Origin: Rossellomorea aquimaris
GTDB lineage: Bacteria; Bacillota; Bacilli; Bacillales; Fictibacillaceae
Direction: 5' to 3'
Length of the DNA: 64,000 bases
Assembly: GCA_020524245.1 (NCBI GenBank)
Contig: JAIVLN010000007.1
Location: 1-64,000, forward strand
Of this stretch, positions 33,521 through 42,063 are shown piece by piece. A model generated the notes under the pieces. The model saw only the letters and a list, made by a program, of their open reading frames with translations, was not told the origin of the DNA and did no database searches. The first letter of the stretch is position 1, and every line of letters begins with the position of its first letter. Position numbers and translations under genes: made by a program.

Positions 33521-34654
33521 ATGAAATTTACCATTAACAAAAACGTGATACTAGAAGGTTTAGAGAAAGTGGCAAAAGCGGTACCTAGCACTTCAACCAT
33601 ACCCATCCTCAACGGAATGCTACTTCAAGTAACCCAAGAAGAAATCGTCTTAACGGGATCCAATTCGGAAACGTCAGTACGAACGGTCATACCTGTAGAC
33701 GGTGAAGAAGCTCACATAGAGAAGACCGGCCAAACTGTACTTACTAAAAAGGCATTGGATATCGTTAAGAAATTGAAGAACGGTTCCATTGTCTTTGAGA
33801 CGGATGAGAAGGATTATACGACCATCCAAACCCAAGACGGTAAGGTTGAATTCACGGTAGCTGGATTTGATGCGGAAGAGTATCCGAAGTTACCTAACAT
33901 TGATAAGGATGAAGAACCAGTCTTATCCCTAGAGGCGAAAGTCTTTCAAGACATTATTCGAAAGACGGCTTTCAATGCTGCGGATACGGAGGTTAGACCC
34001 ATCCTACAAGCGGTATTGATGGATATCCAAGCGGATTGTATTAACTTTACCGCGACGGATAGCCATCGATTAGGGAGATACACCCTTCCTCATAAGAGTG
34101 AAAAAGAAGCTCAGTACCCTGTACCAGCTTCTAACTTAGCAATGATGCTACGGGTATTTGATTTCTCAAAAGATATCGAGATCTACATGCTATCGGATAC
34201 ACAAGGAGTCTTTAGAAATGGGAATACGACCTACTTCACCCGACTCATTGATGGGAACTATCCAGACACAAGCAAGCTCCTTCCAAAAGAGTTTAAAACA
34301 ACTATTCAGTTGAATCGAAAGGAATTAGAGCAATCGCTTGAGCAGATGGCAATCTTGGGAGAATCAAAGAACCATGTTGTTCTTCTTGAGGTTGAAGGAA
34401 TGATGACTTCTCTCAAATCAAAATCAACTCAGAGTGGTAAAGGAAAAGTTGAAATGGCTCATATTGACCTAGATGGAGATGACAAATTCAAGATCTCCTT
34501 CAGTTCTAGATATGCCTTAGACGCTATTAAGTCTATCAGTGAAGAAGAGGTTCGACTCGAGTTCACTGGAGACATGAGACCTTTCCTCGTTCGGCCGGCA
34601 GAATCAAAAGGTGACTTCCTTAACTTGATTCTACCTGTACGAACAACAGATTAA
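33521..34654 (+). CDS. dnaN: DNA polymerase III beta sliding clamp (plasmid copy)
   Basis: At 377 residues the length is nearly that of Bacillus DnaN. The sequence runs through three clamp domains. It starts MKFTINKNVILEGLEKVAKA, contains IPILNGMLLQV, VLMDIQADCINFTATDSHRL and FTRLIDGNYPDTSKLLP, and ends in RPFLVRPAE and LILPVR. The ring should tether polymerase and other clamp-binding factors to DNA. A second clamp on a plasmid may redirect host replisome factors to the element or to specialised recombination. The gene is preceded by a terminator hairpin and SD GGGGG. Confidence 0.95.
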   Translation: MKFTINKNVILEGLEKVAKAVPSTSTIPILNGMLLQVTQEEIVLTGSNSETSVRTVIPVDGEEAHIEKTGQTVLTKKALDIVKKLKNGSIVFETDEKDYTTIQTQDGKVEFTVAGFDAEEYPKLPNIDKDEEPVLSLEAKVFQDIIRKTAFNAADTEVRPILQAVLMDIQADCINFTATDSHRLGRYTLPHKSEKEAQYPVPASNLAMMLRVFDFSKDIEIYMLSDTQGVFRNGNTTYFTRLIDGNYPDTSKLLPKEFKTTIQLNRKELEQSLEQMAILGESKNHVVLLEVEGMMTSLKSKSTQSGKGKVEMAHIDLDGDDKFKISFSSRYALDAIKSISEEEVRLEFTGDMRPFLVRPAESKGDFLNLILPVRTTD

Positions 34655-34681
34655 GGGGAGTTTTTACTTCCCTTTTTCTAT
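34654..34681 (+). terminator. Terminator after dnaN
   Basis: GGGGAGT pairs with ACTTCCC across a T-rich loop (34656-34675), followed by T5. Downstream genes start 30 bases later, so read-through or a separate promoter must serve them. Confidence 0.7.
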
Positions 34682-34706
34682 TTATTAAACGAATTAGGGT
34701 GATGTT

Positions 34707-35057
34707 ATGAAGTTTGATGGAGGTTTATTTATTAAGCAACTCAAACAATATGAAGTATCTAAAGAGGATAATAAAAAGTATCGAACCAATAAGGGATTCT
34801 CTAAGGCACTAGAACATGTATGGTTCCATACCCCTACTTCCAATGTCAATTTTGACGAATTTACCGTTGAAGATGTTGAGGATGTACTTGGAGAGATGGA
34901 ACTGATGCCTTACATCTTTGATGAAGGTGGAGAAACATTTGTTTGTGATCCAGGGAATCGGTTCGTTATCTTCGACCAATTATTCGATGTTTTTTATAAA
35001 TTAAACAATTATCCTAACAAGCAATACTATCAGGATGAGGATGATTTATTTATCTAA
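34707..35057 (+). CDS. Hypothetical acidic protein (116 aa)
   Basis: SD TAGGGTGAT precedes the ATG. The protein is acidic with many aromatic residues (VWFHTPTSNVNF, VIFDQLFDVFYKLNN) and ends in DEDDLFI, which could be a clamp- or partner-binding tail. No known family is recognised. It begins a tight run of genes leading to the E2/JAB/E1 set, so it may be an accessory of that system. Confidence 0.55.
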   Translation: MKFDGGLFIKQLKQYEVSKEDNKKYRTNKGFSKALEHVWFHTPTSNVNFDEFTVEDVEDVLGEMELMPYIFDEGGETFVCDPGNRFVIFDQLFDVFYKLNNYPNKQYYQDEDDLFI

Positions 35058-35074
35058 TTAGGGAGGTTTATCGT

Positions 35075-35650
35075 ATGGAAATGGATGTTTATGACCATGA
35101 ATCCTACCAAATGAGTATTAGCAACTTGATTATGCTAAAGCTCTTTCACGATGAAGGTGTAAATGTACAGAACTTTTCAGACTTTATGGTTCACATTAAC
35201 TATCAATTATCTTCTTCAACAGAGATATTCTGGGATGGGGTAAGACAGTTATTCAACGAGGTCCATTATTATGGATACGGCGAAGAACATAACATTGACG
35301 AATTCTGTAATCAATTTAAAGCACTATTTGATGAGGATAAAAACCTGACACCTGAATATGTATTCACTTTTCAAGACGATCTATTTAAAGAGGTTTTGAA
35401 AGGACCATATTCAGCTCAATTTAAAGAGGTAATTCCATCACTAGATCATTTAGAAGCGTGTGATGTGGAACTTGTCGTCTTACCAGGTAATGAAGGGTTA
35501 GCGTTTTTATGTTACTTCGCTACACACTTACATGATGTGGTCAGAACAATAATCAAACTAAAAAAAGAGGCAATTAAATTCATTAATCTACATGAGAAGG
35601 AGAGAGAAAATGGATATACAAATCAACTTCTCAATAGAAAAACTGCATGA
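35075..35650 (+). CDS. Hypothetical protein of the E2/JAB/E1 operon (191 aa), PRTRC_F-like candidate
   Basis: SD GGGAGG precedes the ATG. The chain is mostly helical and acidic, with DVELVVLPGNEGLAF forming strands near residue 130. Position before the E2 gene, and a 41-base overlap with it, mark it as part of the operon. In Proteobacterial PRTRC systems extra proteins (E, F) accompany the E2, JAB and ThiF genes; this and the previous gene could be their counterparts, but I cannot show homology. Confidence 0.5.
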   Translation: MEMDVYDHESYQMSISNLIMLKLFHDEGVNVQNFSDFMVHINYQLSSSTEIFWDGVRQLFNEVHYYGYGEEHNIDEFCNQFKALFDEDKNLTPEYVFTFQDDLFKEVLKGPYSAQFKEVIPSLDHLEACDVELVVLPGNEGLAFLCYFATHLHDVVRTIIKLKKEAIKFINLHEKERENGYTNQLLNRKTA

Positions 35651-36305
35651 CTTTAAAAGCTTAGTAGATGTTATTCAGCGGGATAACGATAGAGAAAATC
35701 GTTACAAGATGAGCCTGAGCGAATTGTTGAAAATCTTAAGCACATCTACGACTATGGGGGCTCGCAATGAAAGTCCATTCTTGCCCAATAATTGTTGCAA
35801 ATACGTTGAAACATCTATGGGTTATGAAGTCTATATTGAGATACCTAAGAAAAAATGGATGATTAACTTTAACGGAAACATCTTTGAAGTTGGTTTTCCA
35901 AGATTAATCTTTAAATACGATTGTGTGCGCCTTAACGGTAATGAAAAAGGATTTAGAGTTGAACTATCTAAAATTCTTGCGGTTAAAGGTAATCAAACCA
36001 TAAAGGGTGATACTCCTTTATATAAGTTCCCTTATTCGCATGTAGAATCAAGCGGGAACGTTTGCATGGGTGGAAACAGTATTGGAGATATTGAATGTCT
36101 CAGTGAACTTGAGAACAAACACAATATCTTCTTTCATTCCCCTTTTTCAACTGATTGGGGAGCAAAAACGAAATTAGGGTTAAATGTAGCAGTACTGTTT
36201 TCTTCTAACTTTAATCAGAAAGAATTCGATGATGAAGTATTACTGCCCACAGAAAAATCCTTTAATGAGTTCTTTATGTTAGGTCAAATAAACACTGAAA
36301 ATTAA
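35610..36305 (+). CDS. PRTRC_B / E2-like ubiquitin-conjugation fold protein
   Basis: The ATG at 35610 follows AAGGAGAGAG. The second half reads DTPLYKFPYSHVESS then GNVCMGGNSIGD, with Cys152 where prokaryotic E2-like (PRTRC_B) proteins have the catalytic cysteine after a proline/aromatic strand. A further FFHSPFSTDWGAK segment follows. E2 proteins carry a ubiquitin-like protein as a thioester. It lies between the accessory gene and the Ubl-JAB gene. The degree of catalytic competence is inferred. Confidence 0.65.
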   Translation: MDIQINFSIEKLHDFKSLVDVIQRDNDRENRYKMSLSELLKILSTSTTMGARNESPFLPNNCCKYVETSMGYEVYIEIPKKKWMINFNGNIFEVGFPRLIFKYDCVRLNGNEKGFRVELSKILAVKGNQTIKGDTPLYKFPYSHVESSGNVCMGGNSIGDIECLSELENKHNIFFHSPFSTDWGAKTKLGLNVAVLFSSNFNQKEFDDEVLLPTEKSFNEFFMLGQINTEN

Positions 36306-36324
36306 ACCTTGGGAGGAATTATCA

Positions 36325-37305
36325 ATGACTAAAGCTAACGATGCACAAACTAATATCTTTTCACTATTTGGGTTGCCAGATGAAGTGGAGGAAAAGAGAC
36401 GTAAAGAAGAGGAAGCCCGTAAAAAGAAGCAAGAAGAAATGGCTAAGCGCGCTGAGGAAGCTAAGAAAAACGGGGGAACGACTTCTGTATCTGGAGGAAA
36501 TAAAGCTAAAAATGAACCGTTTGAAGTTGATCTAGACACATATATCTATCACTTAGGGGAACGTATTGCAATTACAGAATACTTCACTCCTGAAGAGATT
36601 GAGAATGGACTAGTCAAAAAGAAGAAAGATGAGAAAACACATGAGAAAATTACTGGTAATGATGTAAGAAAGCGACTAGAAAAGGATTATCCAGACCTAG
36701 TTGCTGCTTACACGGACATGGTTTGGATCAAGCCAAAGAACATGATTATGGCTGTTCCTAAAGCTAAAAAGAAAGGTCTCAAACAAGATGTAAAGTCTTC
36801 TGCTCCGGCAGAAGGCTTTATGGTTTCTGAAAGAATTCCTTTTCAAATTCTACACGATTTTATTACTTTGTCTAAATCAATATACGGAAACCATGGGACT
36901 GAACTACATGGGGACATATATTTTGATTTAGACAAGAGGGAGTTCTTCTTAGACATTCCACATCAAGTAGCCTTTAGAGAGACGGTAGAACGAATTGAAG
37001 AACCCATTGTTACAGCTGAAAAGTTAATGGATATTAGATTTATGAAGGTTATGGAGATTCATTCCCATCATGTATGGGCTCCAACTCCATCTAGTACCGA
37101 CTTTATGAATGAAAGGCAACCGAATATGTTGTATGCCATCGTCGGAAGGATAAACCAGCTTCTCCCGGATATTACAGTCCGATATTTCAACAAGGAGAAT
37201 CAAAAGCATATATCCATTGATCCCAACATGGTATTCTCTAATTCATTCGCCTCCCCTACTAACAATTACGATCTTTCGGTTGTGGAGGTACCCTATCATG
37301 GATAA
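36325..37305 (+). CDS. Ubiquitin-like (PRTRC_C-like) domain fused to JAB/JAMM metallopeptidase
   Basis: Residues 20-50 are a charged helix (KRRKEEEARKKKQEE). Residues 66-151 (IYHLGERIAITEYFTPEEI, then RKRLEKDYPDLVAAYTDMVW and PKNMIMAVPKAKKKG) follow the strand-helix-strand pattern I recall for the small PRTRC_C ubiquitin-like protein. Residues 165-326 are a JAB domain with H246-S-H248, a seven-residue gap and S256-x-x-D259, the JAMM zinc motif. The arrangement suggests that the peptidase processes or reverses ligation of a Ubl. In most PRTRC systems the two are separate genes, so the fusion is notable. SD TGGGAGG. Confidence 0.75.
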   Translation: MTKANDAQTNIFSLFGLPDEVEEKRRKEEEARKKKQEEMAKRAEEAKKNGGTTSVSGGNKAKNEPFEVDLDTYIYHLGERIAITEYFTPEEIENGLVKKKKDEKTHEKITGNDVRKRLEKDYPDLVAAYTDMVWIKPKNMIMAVPKAKKKGLKQDVKSSAPAEGFMVSERIPFQILHDFITLSKSIYGNHGTELHGDIYFDLDKREFFLDIPHQVAFRETVERIEEPIVTAEKLMDIRFMKVMEIHSHHVWAPTPSSTDFMNERQPNMLYAIVGRINQLLPDITVRYFNKENQKHISIDPNMVFSNSFASPTNNYDLSVVEVPYHG

Positions 37306-38176
37306 GGTTATAGATGTATTGAAAAGTGAGGACCGTTTCGCAAATAGTCCAAAACGAAAAAAACTATATCCAGTCATTGTACAGGTAGGTGTTGGTGGAA
37401 CCGGCAGCAACTTAGCACAACAACTTGCTCAAATGCTTTTAATGTTTGAACAAGATGCTTATTATTGCTTAGCTGATTATGATGAAATTGAACGTAAGAA
37501 TATCAATAACCAGTTGTTTGTCGAGAACACGATCGGGAAGAAAAAAGCTGATATACTTTCCCAGCGTTACAGTACCGCTTATAACATTCAAGTCTCATCT
37601 TTTACGAAGAATTTTGTTGAGGATGTCTCTACTCTAATGAGTTTGTTTGACTTTAATTATCAAGAAATAAGCGGAAGTAGTTCAGAAATCAGTGTACTTC
37701 CAATACTCATCGGATGTGTCGATAACAACTTTACACGTAAGATCTTTCATCAAATGTTTGAACAAGTTCCAAACATACTTTACATTGATAGCGGCAATGA
37801 AAGTGCTGTTGTGCCAAAGGACTTTCCACAACGGCCAAAGGAAAAATGGTCAAAAGATGAATGGGAAGCATATAACGAAAGTGGATGGACCGGTCAGGTA
37901 GTTTGTGGTCTAAAGCTGAAGAATGAAATTCTCTTAGAACCCGTTGCAACACGGTTTCCTGAGATATTGGAAGATGACGATGAAATTAAACGTCCATCTG
38001 AATTATCTTGTGAAGAGCTATCATCCTCAGATCCACAGAGATTACAGACAAACCGAATGGCTGCTCTTGCTATAGGTACTTATCTCACAGAGTTATTTGA
38101 ATGTGGTACCATTTCAAACTCTATGACTGTTTTTCATGCAAAGAAAGGGTATATGAGAAGCCAATCTATAAAATAA
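37298..38176 (+). CDS. PRTRC_ThiF/E1-like adenylyltransferase
   Basis: The ATG at 37298 follows GTGGAGGT and overlaps the JAB gene by 8 bases. The Rossmann motif is QVGVGGTGSNLAQQLAQ (29-45). ADYDEIERKNINNQLF (59-74) binds ATP/Mg, and the VDNNFTRK segment (141-148) provides the Asp/Arg typical of E1/ThiF. GQVVCGLKL (199-207) carries Cys203 and SCEELSSSDPQRLQTN (237-252) carries Cys238, either of which could be the thiolating residue. E1 activates the Ubl C-terminus by adenylation. Together with the E2 and Ubl-JAB genes it completes a conjugation-type set. Confidence 0.8.
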   Translation: MDKVIDVLKSEDRFANSPKRKKLYPVIVQVGVGGTGSNLAQQLAQMLLMFEQDAYYCLADYDEIERKNINNQLFVENTIGKKKADILSQRYSTAYNIQVSSFTKNFVEDVSTLMSLFDFNYQEISGSSSEISVLPILIGCVDNNFTRKIFHQMFEQVPNILYIDSGNESAVVPKDFPQRPKEKWSKDEWEAYNESGWTGQVVCGLKLKNEILLEPVATRFPEILEDDDEIKRPSELSCEELSSSDPQRLQTNRMAALAIGTYLTELFECGTISNSMTVFHAKKGYMRSQSIK

Positions 38177-38177
38177 T

Positions 38178-38206
38178 TACAAGGCGCCAAGGTTGGCGCC
38201 TTTTTT
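38178..38206 (+). terminator. Terminator of the E2/JAB/E1 operon
   Basis: AAGGCGCC (38181-38188) pairs with GGCGCCTT (38195-38202), followed by T6. Confidence 0.9.
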
Positions 38207-38274
38207 CATTCCATATAATGACATTAATTCAACTTAATTATATAATTAGTATTATTGTTAAGGGGTGTAAAAAA

Positions 38275-38970
38275 ATGGATAGGTTTATTACAAAAACAGA
38301 TCGTTCCGTGGAAAAAATTTATGAGAAAGCAGACCAAGAAAAAGACCTAAAAACAAGATGGAAAGCAGAGGAAACCCTTAAAGACAGAGGGTATAAGAGG
38401 GGCTTTATGGGTCAATGGACAAAAGTAGAAAATGAAGAGTCCCAATATACAGAGCCTAGACATCAGACATTAAACGATGACCAAGTTAGTTTTAGATTTA
38501 AAGTCATCATATTTGTTGTCTGTGCACTCGTAATATCCTATTCAGCCCATAGTATGTATACATTTATGTATATTGAACCCTATAAGCTAATAAATAATGG
38601 TATTGAAATTAGTTTGAAGTCAATTGCTAAGAACACACTAATTATGGCAGTCCCACTATTCTTATTAACTTTTTGGAGTCCCCTAATCAGGAATATAGCA
38701 GCATATATTGGTATTATTCTATCAATAGGTTTATACATATATTTCGCTACTACAAAATATAGCATAATGGGTGAATTCACAATAACTTCACTCTTGGTAT
38801 TTGCGTCCTCTGTAATATTATTTATACCTAAAATTAATCATAACTTTAAAGCCATTCTGTTTATAGCTGTTAGTTTAGTAGGTATCCTATTAACTTTAAA
38901 CCAATTAGCCTTAGTTTGGACAGTCATGCTAAGTTCTAGTCTTATGTTTTTCTTTAAAAGTGAAAAATAA
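38275..38970 (+). CDS. Membrane protein with N-terminal cytoplasmic domain (231 aa)
   Basis: The ATG at 38275 follows AAGGGGTG. Residues 1-80 are charged and soluble (KTDRSVEKIYEKADQEKD). From about 84 there are five to six hydrophobic helices, ending in FFFKSEK. The N-terminal half repeats K/E-rich helices as in peptidoglycan-hydrolysis or sensor regulators, but no family is recognised. It is a single-gene unit between two terminators. Confidence 0.5.
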   Translation: MDRFITKTDRSVEKIYEKADQEKDLKTRWKAEETLKDRGYKRGFMGQWTKVENEESQYTEPRHQTLNDDQVSFRFKVIIFVVCALVISYSAHSMYTFMYIEPYKLINNGIEISLKSIAKNTLIMAVPLFLLTFWSPLIRNIAAYIGIILSIGLYIYFATTKYSIMGEFTITSLLVFASSVILFIPKINHNFKAILFIAVSLVGILLTLNQLALVWTVMLSSSLMFFFKSEK

Positions 38971-38977
38971 TTTCTCA

Positions 38978-39012
38978 ATGTAAAAGACGCCATCATATGG
39001 CGTCTTTTACAT
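38978..39012. terminator. Bidirectional terminator
   Basis: GACGCCAT pairs with ATGGCGTC, extended by A/T pairs (ATGTAAAA/TTTTACAT), around 38978-39012. It separates the membrane protein from the opposing 39084 gene. Confidence 0.9.
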
Positions 39013-39083
39013 TCTATATTTAATAATTTATTTTTACTTTCATTTGGAATCTTCCTCTCTATTAATTTGATTCCTTAGATGCA

Positions 39084-39434
39084 TTATCGATAATCATATC
39101 TCTTATTCCTTTTTGGGTCGAATATGCCTTGTTCGTTATGTAATCTTGATTTTCTAATTGCGTTTCTACCCATTGGAGCTTGATGATGAACAATTGGCTT
39201 CTTCTTTTGTATTACTTTAGGTTTGTTTGCTTTTCTTACTTGCTCTTCTATGTACTTTTTATCTAGATAGTCAACATCGTTCATTAATACATATACCTGG
39301 TTCATTACGTTTTTCAGCCTACTTTTTACTCGAGGATTTACCTCATCTTTTAATAAGTAATTTAATTCTTCATATACCCGATCCAGTCCTAAAGCAGTAT
39401 CGATTTCTGACCGATCAATCTTAATAACATCCAT
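39084..39434 (-). CDS. Basic hypothetical protein (116 aa)
   Basis: SD GGAGAGGGG precedes the ATG. The first 60 residues are helical (DTALGLDRVYEELNYLL) and the C-terminal half is strongly basic (KPKVIQKKKPIVHH, FDPKRNKRYDYR), suggesting nucleic-acid binding or a disordered tail. No family is recognised. It is convergent with the 38275 gene and divergent from the lipoprotein gene. Confidence 0.5.
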   Translation of the reverse strand: MDVIKIDRSEIDTALGLDRVYEELNYLLKDEVNPRVKSRLKNVMNQVYVLMNDVDYLDKKYIEEQVRKANKPKVIQKKKPIVHHQAPMGRNAIRKSRLHNEQGIFDPKRNKRYDYR

Positions 39435-39644
39435 AAGTCTTTCCCCTCTCCTAGATGACTTATTTTTATAGTTTTATATCGGCAAAAAATAAAGCGACTT
39501 ACATATTAAGTAAATTAAAGGGATGTAGTTTTCTCTTAATCTAGCAGATACAAAATTTGTACAAAATTTTAATTTACCCACAAATTGGATATAAATTTGT
39601 AGTACAATTAGAGTAGTTCTTTAGATACACGAAAGGGGAAGTAA

Positions 39645-40361
39645 ATGAAGAAAATTCTTAGTACAGTTTTATTTTCACTATGTTTAATTGTTATGACTGC
39701 TTGTAATGAAAAGGCAGAAGAATCTCAAGACCATGGTAATACTGAGAGTGTTGAGAGCGAAACCACAATGGTTTCATCTGAAGAGGAACCAAGTGAGGAA
39801 GCATCCGTTGATGAAGAGAATACTGAAGGATCAGAGGTTCAAGAAGGTGAACACACTCACGGTCCAGAGGAAGAATTTATTGAAGGGTTCACTATTTTTG
39901 CTACGGAAGCAAGTTCAATACAAATTCAATATCCAATGGATTGGGAACCTTATGAAGATTATACATATGGAGGCTACTACACTTTCGAAGCACCGAAAAC
40001 ACCTAGAGAAAAGGTCTCCCCTAAGTTGATGATTTCCGAGGATGAAAACGAATATGCAAATGTATCTGCATTCGCACAATCAGATTTCGAAGATGATAAG
40101 TTACACAAGAAATTCGAAATGTATGAAGATAAAGTAATTACACTTGGTGGACAAGACGCTATCTATAAAGAATTTATGTATCACAGCCATAAACCTGGAT
40201 TTGGATGGGTTGATACACACGTTATCCAAATTTATGTTCTTAATGGAGGCTTCTCATATGATATACGGTTTGCTACCATTGAACCTTCAAACATGGATAA
40301 CTATAAACCAACGGTTGAACAGATGTTGGAAACGTTAGTATTCAAAGAACCAACCGCTTAA
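39645..40361 (+). CDS. Lipoprotein with PsbP-like domain (238 aa)
   Basis: A type II signal peptide (MKKILSTVLFSL) ends in the lipobox VMTAC (Cys20). A Glu/Ser-rich linker (about 22-75) follows, and residues 80-235 have the strand pattern of PsbP-like domains (SSIQIQYPMDWEPYED). Lipidated at Cys20 it would sit on the outer face of the membrane. Many such lipoproteins assist sporulation, wall or surface assembly. The SD is GGGGAAG. The 200-base region upstream (39440-39644) holds A/T-rich inverted repeats and a TACAAT element but no promoter at good spacing. Confidence 0.75.
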   Translation: MKKILSTVLFSLCLIVMTACNEKAEESQDHGNTESVESETTMVSSEEEPSEEASVDEENTEGSEVQEGEHTHGPEEEFIEGFTIFATEASSIQIQYPMDWEPYEDYTYGGYYTFEAPKTPREKVSPKLMISEDENEYANVSAFAQSDFEDDKLHKKFEMYEDKVITLGGQDAIYKEFMYHSHKPGFGWVDTHVIQIYVLNGGFSYDIRFATIEPSNMDNYKPTVEQMLETLVFKEPTA

Positions 40362-40377
40362 AATCGAACATACTAGG

Positions 40378-40412
40378 AAAAAGCAGAGTATTGAATTTAT
40401 ACTCTGCTTTTT
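40378..40412. terminator. Bidirectional terminator
   Basis: AAAAAGCAGAGTA pairs with TACTCTGCTTTTT (40378-40412), with A and T runs. It separates the lipoprotein gene from the convergent 40434 gene. Confidence 0.9.
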
Positions 40413-40433
40413 CGTATCCAAATATATAGTGTA

Positions 40434-41360
40434 TTAATAATTGAAGCTGTTGTTAATTACGTTAACCGTTGTTATCACACGCTCTTCCTTTACACCAGTA
40501 ACAGAAGAAACTCGTTGCTTAACACTCTCAATTAGGTTGACCGCTTCATTTTCCGGCATGTGCTGTAGGATTGAAAAGGTGAGGTAGACTTGTTCTCCAT
40601 TCACCATATCATCATCCGCATTTTGATAAAGTAAGAATCGATCTTTCATATCTTTTAATGTTTCAACGTCCAACTTCTGAATTATGATCTCACCTACTTT
40701 GGTTTGAAACTCTCCGATTGATGACCATAGAAAGATTCCCCAGTTCTCAGAATTCACTGTTCGAGTCACACAGGTCACATATTTCTGAGGATCAATGAAA
40801 GTTAGGTCGTTATAAGCTCCTAGGACGCCCATATAGCTTGTATCAGATGGTAAAGGTGTTTCTACTCCTCTATCTATCTTTTCATCTAGAAAAGCTCTGT
40901 ATGAACCCAGCAACGTTACATCGACAATTACCTCGTTTAACAGTTCGCGCACATTCTCGTAGTTCTGGATAGCGGTGGAGATAAGTTTACTTGAAAGCGG
41001 TGTTCTGATCTGTTCTGTAAAGTCGTTTGGCATAGCTTCACTAATCATCTCTGGCAGCTGTTCTTTGATAATGGAGTTGGATGTCTCTAACCAGGTGTTA
41101 GGAATCATGGTTTCTTCATGCTCAATGAATTCTCTAGCTATGAAGTATCCCTGATAATATTGACTCTTAAAGCTTTCAAACAAAGCACTCTCAAACTCTT
41201 CCATATCAGGCTTAGGAACAATATCGCTAAACTTATTCAAATAGTAGTTGAATGTCTTAGCAAATTCTTGCTTGAAATCTCCATTGTGATTAAAGTGATC
41301 CTTTAATTTACGTTCGCAAAATTGCTGTCGAGTTTCATTCTGTGTTACTGTCGTCGCCAT
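40434..41360 (-). CDS. Hypothetical soluble protein (308 aa)
   Basis: The ATG at 41360 follows AAAGGAGAGG; the longer frame starts inside the upstream lipoprotein gene. Residues 1-70 are helical and charged (RQQFCERKLKDHFNHNG). The middle is mixed, and the C-terminal part (MVNGEQVYLTFSILQHMPEN, VTGVKEERVITTVNVINN) is alternately beta. It is the last gene of the 42680 operon and overlaps the lipoprotein by 26 bases. No function is inferable. Confidence 0.55.
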   Translation of the reverse strand: MATTVTQNETRQQFCERKLKDHFNHNGDFKQEFAKTFNYYLNKFSDIVPKPDMEEFESALFESFKSQYYQGYFIAREFIEHEETMIPNTWLETSNSIIKEQLPEMISEAMPNDFTEQIRTPLSSKLISTAIQNYENVRELLNEVIVDVTLLGSYRAFLDEKIDRGVETPLPSDTSYMGVLGAYNDLTFIDPQKYVTCVTRTVNSENWGIFLWSSIGEFQTKVGEIIIQKLDVETLKDMKDRFLLYQNADDDMVNGEQVYLTFSILQHMPENEAVNLIESVKQRVSSVTGVKEERVITTVNVINNSFNY

Positions 41361-42063
41361 CTGCTTCCTCTCCTTTATCATCTTTATTTGTTGCAGCCGG
41401 TTTTTCACTGTCGCTTTTATTTGGGTCAGTTCCAGGTAACCCAAAAGATACTGATGGACTATCTTCGTAAAACTTCCATACTCCGTCTTCTAAAACGATG
41501 GTGGTGATGTAATACAGCTCTTTGTTGTAGTCTATTACCTTGCGATAAAAGTGACCTTCACGTCTGGAGGTATTTAATTTAACGTCAGTTAGTTCATACT
41601 GCTTTCCGAGAGCACCTTGTTCTTCGAATAAACCTTGCACATTGGTTAGAAAAGTAACTCCTGATTCCTTTTCATTTAACACTGGCATATCTTTTTTCAG
41701 ACGTTCAGAGCCATATTTATCTATGTAGTTGAAATAATCTTCAGGAGTGCTTTTCAGTGTATAAAAGTCAAACAATTGTTTGGCGGTAAAATTGGCGAAC
41801 TGTTGTGGTTCCTTGTACGAATCTTTCACCTCATAATTGGAATCCACTACATTTCTTTCTTCAACTTCAGCCTCTTTAACGACCTCTTCTAAAGGTTCTT
41901 CCATATCATCGTATATTTTATATTTGTTCTTCTCTTTTTCTTTCTCAGCTTGAGCTGCCTTTTCTTTTTCTTTTTTGCTCTCATTCGCTTCTTCAGTTAT
42001 TGGATCACTACACGCTGTTAATGTGAGCATTAACCCTATAAGCAGAAATTTGCTTCGTCTCAC
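41335..42063 (-). CDS. Lipoprotein of the 42.7-kb operon (242 aa)
   Basis: The GTG at 42063 overlaps the preceding stop (GTGA). The signal MRRSKFLLIGLMLTL ends in the lipobox LTACS (Cys18). A Lys/Glu-rich linker (about 28-70) follows, then a domain with FYTLKSTPEDYFNYIDKYGS, LTNVQGLFEEQ and a C-terminal acidic tail. The unit is a likely surface-anchored partner of the transfer or sporulation apparatus, but no homologue is recognised. It is translationally coupled to the gene upstream. Confidence 0.7.
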   Translation of the reverse strand: MRRSKFLLIGLMLTLTACSDPITEEANESKKEKEKAAQAEKEKEKNKYKIYDDMEEPLEEVVKEAEVEERNVVDSNYEVKDSYKEPQQFANFTAKQLFDFYTLKSTPEDYFNYIDKYGSERLKKDMPVLNEKESGVTFLTNVQGLFEEQGALGKQYELTDVKLNTSRREGHFYRKVIDYNKELYYITTIVLEDGVWKFYEDSPSVSFGLPGTDPNKSDSEKPAATNKDDKGEEADGDDSNTE

